From: Winogradskyella sp.
GTDB lineage: Bacteria; Bacteroidota; Bacteroidia; Flavobacteriales; Flavobacteriaceae
DNA: 45,478 nucleotides
Direction of reading: 5' to 3'
NCBI GenBank assembly: GCA_030149175.1
Contig: JASBSA010000024.1
Location: 1-45,478, forward strand
The translations under genes were made by a program, and so were the position numbers. This document shows positions 25,684 to 34,563 of this stretch, in pieces. The number at the start of each line of letters is the position of its first letter. Positions within the stretch are counted from its first letter, which is position 1. The notes beneath the pieces were generated by a model. It was not told the origin of the DNA, searched no databases, and was given only the letters and a program-made list of their open reading frames with translations.

Positions 25684-25808
25684 TGTCATTCTGAACTTGA
25701 TTCAGAATCTAATACATAAATCTAGTACTTATGAGATGCTGAAATACACTTCGACTCACTTCGACTTCGCTCAGTGGCCAATGTTCAGTGGGATAATTCA
25801 GCATGACA
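25684..25808. repeat. Palindromic intergenic element, copy 1
   Basis: The ends TGTCATTCTGAA and TTCAGCATGACA are inverted repeats with one mismatch. The left part folds on itself (TTCTGAA facing TTCAGAA). Compared with copy 2 at 31273-31351, it carries about 49 extra bases (25747-25795) with repeated ACTTCGACT and CGCTCAGTG words. It lies between the small barrel gene and the recX terminator. Confidence 0.75.
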
Positions 25809-25818
25809 CAATAAACTC

Positions 25819-25850
25819 AAAAGCCTTTTCAAAATATCGAAAAGGCTTTT
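25819..25850. terminator. Terminator at the end of recX
   Basis: AAAAGCCTTTTC and GAAAAGGCTTTT form a 12-base-pair stem with an 8-base loop and T-runs on both strands, directly after the recX stop. Confidence 0.9.
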
Positions 25851-26321
25851 TTATAAATATTCATTAAGCTTTTCATACACCAAATGACTTTCCCAACCTC
25901 TATATAACAGGTAGTCTGCCACTTTCCTTTTTTTCTTGTAGATGTTTTTTTCTTTTACTTGTTCTATACGTTTTTGGATTAACTCATCTAGAGTTTCAAA
26001 ATAGTCTTCGTTCTCAATTTCGTTTAGAGCAGTCTCAATAGCAAACTTTGAAATATCTCTAAATTTTAACTCTCTTACCAATCTATTTTTTCCCCATTTT
26101 TTTATTCTAAACTTGCCACGTACAAAAGCCTTGGCAAAACGTTCCTCATTCAAATAATTCTGCTCAATAAGGTGCACCATAATCTTATCGATGGCCTCTG
26201 GAATCATTTTCATAGTTTTTAACTTTGCCTTTACTTCTTTGTGGCAACGCTCTTGGTAAGCGCAGTAACTTTCAAGCTTTTTTTGCGCTTCATCGACAGT
26301 ATAGGTGGTTTGTAGGTTCAT
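25851..26321 (-). CDS. recX: Regulatory protein RecX
   Basis: 156 residues built of three-helix RecX repeats: AQKKLESYCAYQERCHKEVKAKLKTM, LIEQNYLNEERFAKAFVRGKFRIKKWGKNRLVRELKFRDIS, and a last VADYLLYRGWESHLVYEKLNEYL. RecX limits RecA filament growth. recA is not in the window, so the gene stands alone. The start lies near the large divergent gene at 26426, in a 104-base shared upstream region. Confidence 0.95.
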   Translation of the reverse strand: MNLQTTYTVDEAQKKLESYCAYQERCHKEVKAKLKTMKMIPEAIDKIMVHLIEQNYLNEERFAKAFVRGKFRIKKWGKNRLVRELKFRDISKFAIETALNEIENEDYFETLDELIQKRIEQVKEKNIYKKKRKVADYLLYRGWESHLVYEKLNEYL

Positions 26322-26389
26322 TTAGCGAAAATAACAATTTGTTAATATTTTGCAAGACATAACTACCTGTTAATTAGGTAATTTTGATT

Positions 26390-26397
26390 TATCTTTG
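26390..26397 (+). promoter_or_regulatory. -7 promoter box for the large T9SS substrate gene
   Basis: TATCTTTG followed by C matches TAnnTTTG exactly, 28 bases before the start codon. Confidence 0.6.
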
Positions 26398-26425
26398 CAA
26401 GTGATTAATAGTTAATCCAATCCCT

Positions 26426-29400
26426 ATGAAAAAGAACTACTTGTCCCTCATTCTACTTCTCTGTGCCCTAAATTTTGGTTTTGGGCAATCTGACGTAATA
26501 ATTAGTCAGTATATAGAAACTAATTCTGGTACCACACCAAAAGGAATTGAAATATTCAATGTTTCAGGTGTACCTATTAACTTTGCCGTAAATAATTTAG
26601 AGATTTTTCAGGGCACAAATGGGACTGCATGTAATTCACTTGTTAATATAACATCAGGAACTTTAGCAGCAGATGAAGTTTGGGTTATTGGAACATCTAA
26701 TCTAACCTCATACGCAACAACAAATGGCACTGATTTGAGTGGCACTACTGATTATCCATTTGCATTCAATGGCGATGATGCCATACAATTGTATTTAGGT
26801 GGTGTTCTACAAGATGAGTTTGGGCTTTGTGGTACTGATCCTGGTAATTCATGGAATTCTGGAGGAGTAGATACAAGAAATAACAATCTACAAATACAAA
26901 ATGGTATATGTGACGGAGATACCGATGGTTGGACAGACCCAAGTATACGATTTGACGAAATAGCTGATGGCAGTACACCAACTGGTTTTGGAAATGCTCC
27001 TGCATCTTGCTCTTCAACCAACACAACTGTTCAATTTACGACTACAACGTCTACTTTACCAGAAGGTGGTTTATTTATAGATGTTTGTGCTAGCATCACT
27101 AATCCTTCAACTACTAATGCAACTACGGTAGATATCACCTTAGATGGAGCGTCTACCGCTACCAATGGTACCGATTATGACGATGGTGCAGGTACACCAG
27201 CTGCTATTGTTTTTCCACAAACTTTGACATTTCCTGCCAATTCTAGTACAGATGAATGTTTAACCATTTTTATTTCTAATGACGATCTTTTAATTGAAGG
27301 TAATGAAACGGTTGTGTTGAATCTTACCAACCCTACAGGTGGTGATGCTGCGGCTTTAGGTATTGATACCCAACATGTGCTCACCATTACCGATAATGAC
27401 GCTGCTTTTCCTGCGGATGTTGTAATTACAGAGATAATGTATAATACTTCTGGAACAGATGACGAATGGATTGAAATCTGTAACGTTTCAGGTAGCACCC
27501 AAGTTTTAAATGGTTACACCATTGAAGTTGGTGGAATAACGGAATTTACATTTCCATCAACAGGAGTACTAATTGCAGATGGTACTTGTATTACGATAGC
27601 CTTGGGCGATAGTGGTGACGCTACGTTTAATCCCGATTGTCCGTTTACACCAGATTATACCAATGGTGCTGGCACAGGAACGCTAAACAATACTTCTGAT
27701 ACCATAACGCTTACTGCTTCTGATGGAAGCACTGTTATTGATACTGTTACTTACAATTCAGCTGATGGTGGTAATACAGATTCCTTACATGTTATTGATA
27801 CAGCTTTAGATAATTCGGTTACCAGTTCTAATTACTGGGAAGTCATTAATGGTGGATCTCCTGGAATAAATTCTTTAATATCAGCTTGTACACCAATAGG
27901 TCCAGAGATTAATGTTGAAGGTACAACGGCCAATTTTCCAGATATAGCCGATGGTGATGTTACTCCTGCTGCTTTTGATGGTACTGATTTTGGAGATGTT
28001 CCTGTTTTTGGTACCAGTACTAACACGTTTAGAATAGAAAACTTTGGAGGTACCCAAAACCTAACAATAACAAGTGTAACCGTTGTAAGTGGTGATGTTG
28101 GCGATTTTTCTATTTCAGCATTACCTTCCTCACCAATTGCACCAGCTGACCCAAATGGATTTAGTAATTTTGATATAGAGTTTAGTCCAACAACTATTGG
28201 TGTTAAAACTGCTGTTATTCAAATAGTCAGTAATGATGCCGATGAAAACCCTTATACTTTTACAGTAGAAGGTAATGCAGAATGTATTGCAAATGCAATT
28301 ACCGCTACTCCCAATTCTGGACCAATAAATACTGTAGTTACTGTTACAGGAACAAACTTATCCACAGCTACAGCTTCATTTAATGGGCTGGCTGCAACAG
28401 TTAATAATATATCTGCAACAGTAATGGAAGTTACTGTACCAGCAGGCGCTATATCAGGTAATTTAGAAATTATTGATGATTTGGGTTGTCCTGGTTCTAC
28501 GCCATTCACTATTATAAATTCAGAAATATCTAGTTGTGAAGGATCCAGTGGCACGACACCCACAGACCTTTTTATTTCCGAAGTTACAGATGCAAATACA
28601 GGAGGTCTAACTTATATTGAAATATACAACGGAACTGGAGTTACTATTAACCTAAGTAATTACAGTATTCAGTTTTTTAACAACGGAAATGCTACTCAGA
28701 ATGGTGGCTTAATAAATTTAAACAATGTCAACTTAGCATCAGGTAACACCTATACTGTCGGTGTAAGTGCAGGTTCCACATGTACAGGTATTACAGGTGC
28801 AGATGGTTCATTAGCCAACCAAACAGGATTTGGTGGTGTAAATTTTGGTGTTAACAGTGATGACCATATCCGCTTGTATGATGGTACAAGTCATGTAGAC
28901 TCATGGGGAACATATCTATCTAATACTTGGGCTGATGCACTGGGTATTGGGTCGGAAGGGGTTGTGTTTACGAGAAATAATAACGCTCCTAACCTACCCG
29001 ACCCTACGTTTAACATTGCTGATTGGGCTCATGTAGATTGGACATCTTGTGCTGATAATGATTACTCTGACATTGGCAATTATGATTTCTCAACAGGAAC
29101 ACCTCCAACTGTAAATAGTATTTCGAGTACTACAACAGCTTGTAACGAGGTAACAATATCAGTTATAGCAACCGAAGGTTTCGTTACTGGTAACCCGTTG
29201 GCATATTACTGGTATGCCTTTGATCCTGCAAATGCAGGCCTAGGTTGGCAAGCCATATCTAATGGCGGTATTTATACAACAAATCAAGCATCACCAGACT
29301 TGGTTATTTCTGATCCTAATAGTGTTTTGAATTTTCAGTTCTATTGTCAGGTAAGAGAAGATGACGCAACATGTTTTACGGCTTCTAATGCCATACAAAT

Positions 29401-31219
29401 TACTTATAGTACTGCCACATGGAATGGCACCAATTGGGTTTGGAACGATGGCACAGCTATTGACACTATGCCAACTACTATTAGTAGTGTTATTATAGAC
29501 GGAGATTACGATACAGCTGCAGGTGGTGTACAAACTAGTTTTGAAGCCTGCGAATGTATTGTAAATACAGGTTATGAACTTAACATAAGAAATAATACTT
29601 ATGTCCTTGTTGAAAATGACTTAACTGTTAACGGGAATATCGTACTAGAAACCGATGGTGCCTTTGTTCAAATTAATGATACAGCTACTGTGGGTGGTGA
29701 TGTGTTAACGGATAAAACTAAGATTAGCGTAGAAAAAGAAACAGCTCCTTTAGCTTCTCACCTAGAATATACCTACTGGAGTTCACCTGTTACAGGCGAA
29801 CTCATTAGCGATGGTTTATTTGAAGCCAATGCAAATAGAATCTTTTCTTTTGATGGTCAAAATTTTAGAGACTCAACTCAAGAAACAAATAATAATGACG
29901 CCGCAGTTGTTGGCCAAGATGACATAGATGACGATGCCAATGATTGGCAGTTTGTAAATGGGGCAACTGTTATGTCGCCTGGTGTGGGATATGCTTCTAC
30001 TCACGATCCTTTAGCTTTTATAGGCCCGAACCAATATGTGTATACGTTTGAAGGCGCTTTTAACAATGGTGTATACAACATTCCTATATACAGAAATGAT
30101 GTAGAACTAAACGATAATAATTGGAATTTTGTAGGTAACCCATACCCTTCTGCAATAGATGCGGACTTATTTTTGGCTGCTAATGCCAGTATAGATCAAA
30201 CAATTGGTGCTACAAATGGTGCTATATTCTTTTGGTCTCATAATACTGTTGCAGACGGAAACACCAATGGTAATGAAAATCTTAACTACTCCCAGAGTGA
30301 TTATGCTATTATTAACGGCTCAGGCCAAACAGCTGGTGGAGATGGAATCGTACCAACTAGACATATTCCTTCTGGACAAGGCTTCTTTATATCTATGGAC
30401 GACGGTGCACCAGCTTCTGTACATAGCGGAACTGTGATGACTACCGACGTAGTATTTAATAACAGTATGCGCGTAACAGGCAGTAATAATCAATTCTTCA
30501 GAACTGCCGAATATAATAAACTGTGGCTAAATTTAACGTCAGACAATGGTGTTTTCAACCAAGTACTAATAGCCTATATAAATGGTGCAACCGATGGGGA
30601 TGATGGTATGTATTACGATGCTCATAAGAATTTATCTTCTGATTTGTATTCTGGCATATATACTACTTTAGAATCTTCAAATGATAAGAAGTTTGCTATC
30701 CAGGGTAAAGATCCTTATAGTTTGAATATTGATGAAGTAATTCCATTAGGGTTTAATACTTCAATAGAAGAAGCTACCCTTTATACGATTTCAATTCATA
30801 CTACTGAAGGTGATTTTATGGGTGAAAACGATATTTTTATCATAGATTATGATCTTAACATAATTCATAATTTAAAAATATCTGATTATAACTTTACCTC
30901 TGACAAAGGCGAATTCAATGAGCGTTTTGAAATTGTTTTCACACCAGAAGCATTATCAATTAATGACAATACCATTACTGCAAATGATATTAGTATTACT
31001 GAACTTAGTAATGGAGAGGTACAAATAAAGGTGAGTGAGCAATATACCATAGACCATGTTGATATATTAGATATCCTCGGAAGACAAGTTTACAGCTTAA
31101 ATGGTAGTGGTTCAACCGAAGTATACAATCTATCTAAACTGAGTAAAGCTGCCTATATTGCTAAAGTCACTTTATCTAACGGACAATTTATTAGCAAAAA
31201 AGCTATTAAGCAACATTAG
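26426..31219 (+). CDS. Large multi-domain secreted protein with three lamin-tail domains and T9SS type A sorting domain
   Basis: 1597 residues. The signal peptide ends near residue 21 (NFGFGQ). Domains in order: lamin-tail-like (22-195), Calx-beta (200-325, ending VLTITDND), lamin-tail-like (328-485), choice-of-anchor D (490-618, FRIENFGG, then FDIEFSPTTIG), IPT/TIG (620-700), lamin-tail-like (712-885), an Ig-like region rich in Cys and Trp (about 890-1010), a long region without recognised repeats, and a C-terminal sorting domain (about 1520-1597, VDILDILGRQVYSLNG, then YIAKVTLSNGQFISKKAIK). The sorting domain predicts export by type IX secretion and attachment to A-type LPS. It may bind surfaces or partners; no catalytic motif is visible. 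It stands alone between two terminators. Confidence 0.92.
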   Translation: MKKNYLSLILLLCALNFGFGQSDVIISQYIETNSGTTPKGIEIFNVSGVPINFAVNNLEIFQGTNGTACNSLVNITSGTLAADEVWVIGTSNLTSYATTNGTDLSGTTDYPFAFNGDDAIQLYLGGVLQDEFGLCGTDPGNSWNSGGVDTRNNNLQIQNGICDGDTDGWTDPSIRFDEIADGSTPTGFGNAPASCSSTNTTVQFTTTTSTLPEGGLFIDVCASITNPSTTNATTVDITLDGASTATNGTDYDDGAGTPAAIVFPQTLTFPANSSTDECLTIFISNDDLLIEGNETVVLNLTNPTGGDAAALGIDTQHVLTITDNDAAFPADVVITEIMYNTSGTDDEWIEICNVSGSTQVLNGYTIEVGGITEFTFPSTGVLIADGTCITIALGDSGDATFNPDCPFTPDYTNGAGTGTLNNTSDTITLTASDGSTVIDTVTYNSADGGNTDSLHVIDTALDNSVTSSNYWEVINGGSPGINSLISACTPIGPEINVEGTTANFPDIADGDVTPAAFDGTDFGDVPVFGTSTNTFRIENFGGTQNLTITSVTVVSGDVGDFSISALPSSPIAPADPNGFSNFDIEFSPTTIGVKTAVIQIVSNDADENPYTFTVEGNAECIANAITATPNSGPINTVVTVTGTNLSTATASFNGLAATVNNISATVMEVTVPAGAISGNLEIIDDLGCPGSTPFTIINSEISSCEGSSGTTPTDLFISEVTDANTGGLTYIEIYNGTGVTINLSNYSIQFFNNGNATQNGGLINLNNVNLASGNTYTVGVSAGSTCTGITGADGSLANQTGFGGVNFGVNSDDHIRLYDGTSHVDSWGTYLSNTWADALGIGSEGVVFTRNNNAPNLPDPTFNIADWAHVDWTSCADNDYSDIGNYDFSTGTPPTVNSISSTTTACNEVTISVIATEGFVTGNPLAYYWYAFDPANAGLGWQAISNGGIYTTNQASPDLVISDPNSVLNFQFYCQVREDDATCFTASNAIQITYSTATWNGTNWVWNDGTAIDTMPTTISSVIIDGDYDTAAGGVQTSFEACECIVNTGYELNIRNNTYVLVENDLTVNGNIVLETDGAFVQINDTATVGGDVLTDKTKISVEKETAPLASHLEYTYWSSPVTGELISDGLFEANANRIFSFDGQNFRDSTQETNNNDAAVVGQDDIDDDANDWQFVNGATVMSPGVGYASTHDPLAFIGPNQYVYTFEGAFNNGVYNIPIYRNDVELNDNNWNFVGNPYPSAIDADLFLAANASIDQTIGATNGAIFFWSHNTVADGNTNGNENLNYSQSDYAIINGSGQTAGGDGIVPTRHIPSGQGFFISMDDGAPASVHSGTVMTTDVVFNNSMRVTGSNNQFFRTAEYNKLWLNLTSDNGVFNQVLIAYINGATDGDDGMYYDAHKNLSSDLYSGIYTTLESSNDKKFAIQGKDPYSLNIDEVIPLGFNTSIEEATLYTISIHTTEGDFMGENDIFIIDYDLNIIHNLKISDYNFTSDKGEFNERFEIVFTPEALSINDNTITANDISITELSNGEVQIKVSEQYTIDHVDILDILGRQVYSLNGSGSTEVYNLSKLSKAAYIAKVTLSNGQFISKKAIKQH

Positions 31220-31245
31220 ATTGATATAGAATTATAACATTCATA

Positions 31246-31378
31246 AAAAGGCTGTCTGAACATTAAAATTATTGTCAATCTGAACTCGTTTCAGATTCTA
31301 AAAAACACTAAAATCATCTCGTTGAGATTCTGAAATAAATTCAGAATGACAGATTTCGACCTTTACAGACAGTCTTTT
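31246..31378. terminator. Split bidirectional terminator with a palindromic element in its loop
   Basis: AAAAGGCTGTCTG (31246-31258) pairs with CAGACAGTCTTTT (31366-31378), 13 base pairs with one wobble, and T residues on both strands. The arms lie more than 100 bases apart because the palindromic element at 31273-31351 occupies the loop. The pair lies between two convergent genes. Confidence 0.65.
31273..31351. repeat. Palindromic intergenic element, copy 2
   Basis: The ends TGTCAATCTGAA and TTCAGAATGACA are inverted repeats with one mismatch. Each half is itself a hairpin (CTGAACTCGTTTCAG; TTCTGAAATAAATTCAGAA). The scaffold is that of copy 1 at 25684-25808, without the extra block. It sits inside the loop of a terminator. 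Confidence 0.75.
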
Positions 31379-31383
31379 GTGTT

Positions 31384-33819
31384 TTAAAAAGTATACTGAA
31401 GTGCTACTATTAGATTTCTGCCTGCAGCCGAAATACCAGAAGAATAAGGCCTGTAGCGTTGATCTGTTATGTTTTCTAAACTTGCTGTTAGTGTTAATTT
31501 ATCTTTCCACTGGTATTGGGTTCTGAAGTTTAAAGTATACCATGATGGTGCGTAAGGGTTACCATTTTCATCCTCGGCATACAGATAGTCTTTAGACAAC
31601 TCGGATGGTGCCAACTGATTGAACGACAGCTCACTATTGTAGACTAAAAAAGCATCAAAAAGTAATTTATCTTTTTTATATACAAGATGAGTTCTTCCAA
31701 AATTTGGTGCTACGTGCCTTACCGGAACTTCTACTCCATCATCATCTTCAGTTCCTCCAATAACGTTGTACTGAGAACTTAGTTGTAAGGCTTCAGAAAA
31801 ATTGACCTCTGCACCAACTTCAAAACCATAAATCCATGCTTTGGATGCATTTTGTATGGCTTGTACTGTACTTAATTCACCATCGTAAATAATTTCAGTT
31901 TCACCATTGATATCATAATCCCTTCGAATTAACGCATTGTCTAGAAAGGTATAATATGTAGCCATATCTAATATAACCTTATCTTCAAAATTTAACTTTA
32001 AGCCCAATTCTCCACCATAAGCATACTCTGGTCTTAAATTATTATTGGGTACTACAACCGCTCCAGGTTCTGAATCGAATACTTTTCCGATGTCATCGAT
32101 ATTTGGTGCTCTAAAGGCTGTAGACGCATTCAACTTCCACTGAATCATTGAGCTTGGTGACCAAGTAATACCTGCTGTACCTGTTAATGCTCCTGTATTA
32201 ATATTAGCTTCATTAAAAGGAAGATTTAAAAAGTTGTTGTTAGCCGTAAAATCTGCTTTAGCAATAACTTGGTTATATCTTAAGCCCGATTGAAATACAA
32301 ATTTAGAATTGGGCTTGTATTTTAAGCTTGTATAAGCTGCTAAAGATTGCCAAGTAGCGCCATCTGGATATCGCGTAACATTTGGAACTTTGGTATTAGT
32401 TTCTATGTTTTCTTCAAATCCTTCTGAACCCACTTTATTAAAAAGATATTCTAACCCATAAGACATGGTAGTTTTAGAACCCAATTTTTTCTCTAAATCT
32501 AGATTAAAAGATAACACATCCACTTTCTCCTCTCTTACCTCGCGAATAGCAGATTGAAAATCCCTGTCTTTTCTGCTTTCTTTAAAATTTTGAAAAGCCA
32601 CCGTAGCTTGTATTTTGTCATAGATGTTTGAACTGCTACTCGTCTTAGTAACCTGAAGATTACTCATAAGCCATTGTTGCGGACCGTACTCCCATTCTGC
32701 AGATCTTAAAGTTTCTCCTCTTGGCCTGACCAATCTATCATATCTTGGATAATCTGATGTTGTTGTGAAAAACAAACCTAAGTCAAACTTAAGATTATCT
32801 CTTGGCTCGTACCTTACTTTTTGCATAAGGTTTACTTGATTATACCCTGTTGGCTTTTGTACCTCTGGATTGTTGTTAGCTACGATAACATCTTCTCCGT
32901 TTTGCCTAATAACATACTCTGGCCTTAAATACGCATCTGGTCCATTACTGCCCATTCTTAAGTCATCAAAATCTGTATAGCTAAGGTTGGTTAAAAATGC
33001 CCATTTTTTGTAACCGAGATTAAAATCTAAGTGTGTTGTGTTTTCGTTGTTGGCGCTGGCATAACGCATCAATGCACTACCACTGATTATAGATTCTTCT
33101 TTGTAAGACAACTGTGGCTTTTTTGTATAAAAACTCATTACTCCTCCTATTGCATCACTACCATAAACCACAGATCCTGCTCCTAAAGTTACTTCTGTAT
33201 TCTGGATAGACAAAGGGTCTATTGAGATAACATTTTGCAAATTACCACCTCTAAAAATAGCGTTATTCATACGTACGCCATCTACAGAAATAAGTAATCT
33301 ATTGGTAGAAAAACCACGAATCATTGGGCTACCTCCACCCATTTGACTTTTTTGAATAAAAACGTTTCCTGTATTATCTAATAAATCTGCACTAGTCTGT
33401 GGATTAGCTAAAGCTATTTCTTTAGCATTTATGGCAACAATAGATTGCGGAATATCTCTTTTACTTTGCTCAAATTTAGAAACCGATATTACGATCTGTT
33501 TAAGACCTTCAACTTTTGGTTTTAAGTATACGATGTAATTATTTTGAGAAATTTCAACCTTTCTTATCTGTAATTTCTCATATAACAGATTCTGAAAATA
33601 GATGATTTCTCTATCATTGAACTTATCCAACACAGCATTACCATCAAAGTCTGTAACTTCATATTTTGTTTTTTTTAAATTATAAAGTGAAACTCCAGAA
33701 ATTGGTTGACTTGTTCCCTCTTCTAAAACCGTTATAGTTTGGGCAAATGTGCTTTGGAAAAATAAGCACAAAAGGATACTAAAAATGATATTACATTTTA
33801 GTTTTATATGCATCTTCAT
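31384..33819 (-). CDS. TonB-dependent receptor, haemoglobin/transferrin-type family
   Basis: 811 residues from the ATG at 33819; an earlier TTG at 33846 would overlap the recO stop but gives a poor signal peptide. Export signal MKMHIKLKCNIIFSILLC, ending near FQSTFAQ. A short beta domain (about 25-100) precedes the plug (about 110-230), which has the family signature GGGSPMIRGFSTNRLLISVD and VRMNNAIFRGGNLQNVISID, then VVYGSDAIGGVM. The barrel ends with AGRNLIVALQYTF. This family usually takes up iron from haem proteins or siderophores; the ligand here is not proved. It is the third gene of the run porZ, recO, receptor. Confidence 0.9.
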   Translation of the reverse strand: MKMHIKLKCNIIFSILLCLFFQSTFAQTITVLEEGTSQPISGVSLYNLKKTKYEVTDFDGNAVLDKFNDREIIYFQNLLYEKLQIRKVEISQNNYIVYLKPKVEGLKQIVISVSKFEQSKRDIPQSIVAINAKEIALANPQTSADLLDNTGNVFIQKSQMGGGSPMIRGFSTNRLLISVDGVRMNNAIFRGGNLQNVISIDPLSIQNTEVTLGAGSVVYGSDAIGGVMSFYTKKPQLSYKEESIISGSALMRYASANNENTTHLDFNLGYKKWAFLTNLSYTDFDDLRMGSNGPDAYLRPEYVIRQNGEDVIVANNNPEVQKPTGYNQVNLMQKVRYEPRDNLKFDLGLFFTTTSDYPRYDRLVRPRGETLRSAEWEYGPQQWLMSNLQVTKTSSSSNIYDKIQATVAFQNFKESRKDRDFQSAIREVREEKVDVLSFNLDLEKKLGSKTTMSYGLEYLFNKVGSEGFEENIETNTKVPNVTRYPDGATWQSLAAYTSLKYKPNSKFVFQSGLRYNQVIAKADFTANNNFLNLPFNEANINTGALTGTAGITWSPSSMIQWKLNASTAFRAPNIDDIGKVFDSEPGAVVVPNNNLRPEYAYGGELGLKLNFEDKVILDMATYYTFLDNALIRRDYDINGETEIIYDGELSTVQAIQNASKAWIYGFEVGAEVNFSEALQLSSQYNVIGGTEDDDGVEVPVRHVAPNFGRTHLVYKKDKLLFDAFLVYNSELSFNQLAPSELSKDYLYAEDENGNPYAPSWYTLNFRTQYQWKDKLTLTASLENITDQRYRPYSSGISAAGRNLIVALQYTF

Positions 33820-33842
33820 TAAATCTTTTCGTAAAAATTGGC

Positions 33843-34562
33843 TCAATGAAATACTTCATTCAGCACTTGCAATGATTTTGGTTTCTTAAATCCGTCCAAA
33901 TGTAACTCAAAATAATGCAATAACACGTTTAAAAACTCTCGCCTTTGTTTTGCATTGATTTTAATACTTTGTAAGGCATCAAAATTTATGCCCAATAGCT
34001 GTTTTAAGAGTGTTAAATTTTCACCTGAAATGGAATAAATACCATAGTTAAAGGATTCGAATATTCCAGATTCTAAATTAAAATACGGAAACTCTAGGTT
34101 TTTATTTTCGGGTTGAAAGCCTAGGTAACGTGTCAATTTTAACAAAAATAAGAGATGAAAATTTGAGTACTGCTCTGAGTTATCCAAATATTGTAATGCA
34201 ATTTCTAGATAATTAAAAAGTGATTCATTCTTCTCCTCTTCCTTTAACGCATTTGAAAGAATTTCTGAAAGAAATAATACTATAGAACTTTTATAGATAT
34301 TGGAATGTACACTACGATATATGTAGCTAAACTTTACATCATTAATTCCTTGAAGCGACCTATTGGTTTTAAAAACCTCTTCAAACTGTAATTGTGATAA
34401 CGCTTGGTAATAGATGGTTTTACTACTACCCTTTTTGGATTTTAAAACACCTCTTAAAATATAGCTAACAACACCACGCTCTTTTGTGTAACACTTTACG
34501 ATAAGATCATTATCTCTATACTTTAATTTTGAAAGAACAATACCTTGGTTTTTTGTAAGCAT
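33843..34562 (-). CDS. recO: DNA repair protein RecO
   Basis: 239 residues. The N-terminal OB-fold reads TKNQGIVLSKLKYRDNDLIVKCYTKERGVVSYILRGV, followed by the helical domain of RecO. RecO helps RecA load at gaps in DNA, together with RecR and RecF. The zinc-binding cysteines of some RecO proteins are not seen, as in other Bacteroidota forms. It starts one base after the porZ stop, so translation is probably coupled. Confidence 0.95.
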   Translation of the reverse strand: MLTKNQGIVLSKLKYRDNDLIVKCYTKERGVVSYILRGVLKSKKGSSKTIYYQALSQLQFEEVFKTNRSLQGINDVKFSYIYRSVHSNIYKSSIVLFLSEILSNALKEEEKNESLFNYLEIALQYLDNSEQYSNFHLLFLLKLTRYLGFQPENKNLEFPYFNLESGIFESFNYGIYSISGENLTLLKQLLGINFDALQSIKINAKQRREFLNVLLHYFELHLDGFKKPKSLQVLNEVFH

Positions 34563-34563
34563 C

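Noticed and set aside
26752-27026. Antisense frames inside the large T9SS substrate gene
   Set aside because: They follow from the Thr/Gly/Asn-rich codon pattern of the repeats on the opposite strand and resemble no protein.
33820-33846. TTG start of the haemoglobin-type receptor overlapping the recO stop
   Set aside because: The overlap is attractive, but the added residues (LRKDL-type) precede a normal signal peptide that starts at the ATG 33819.
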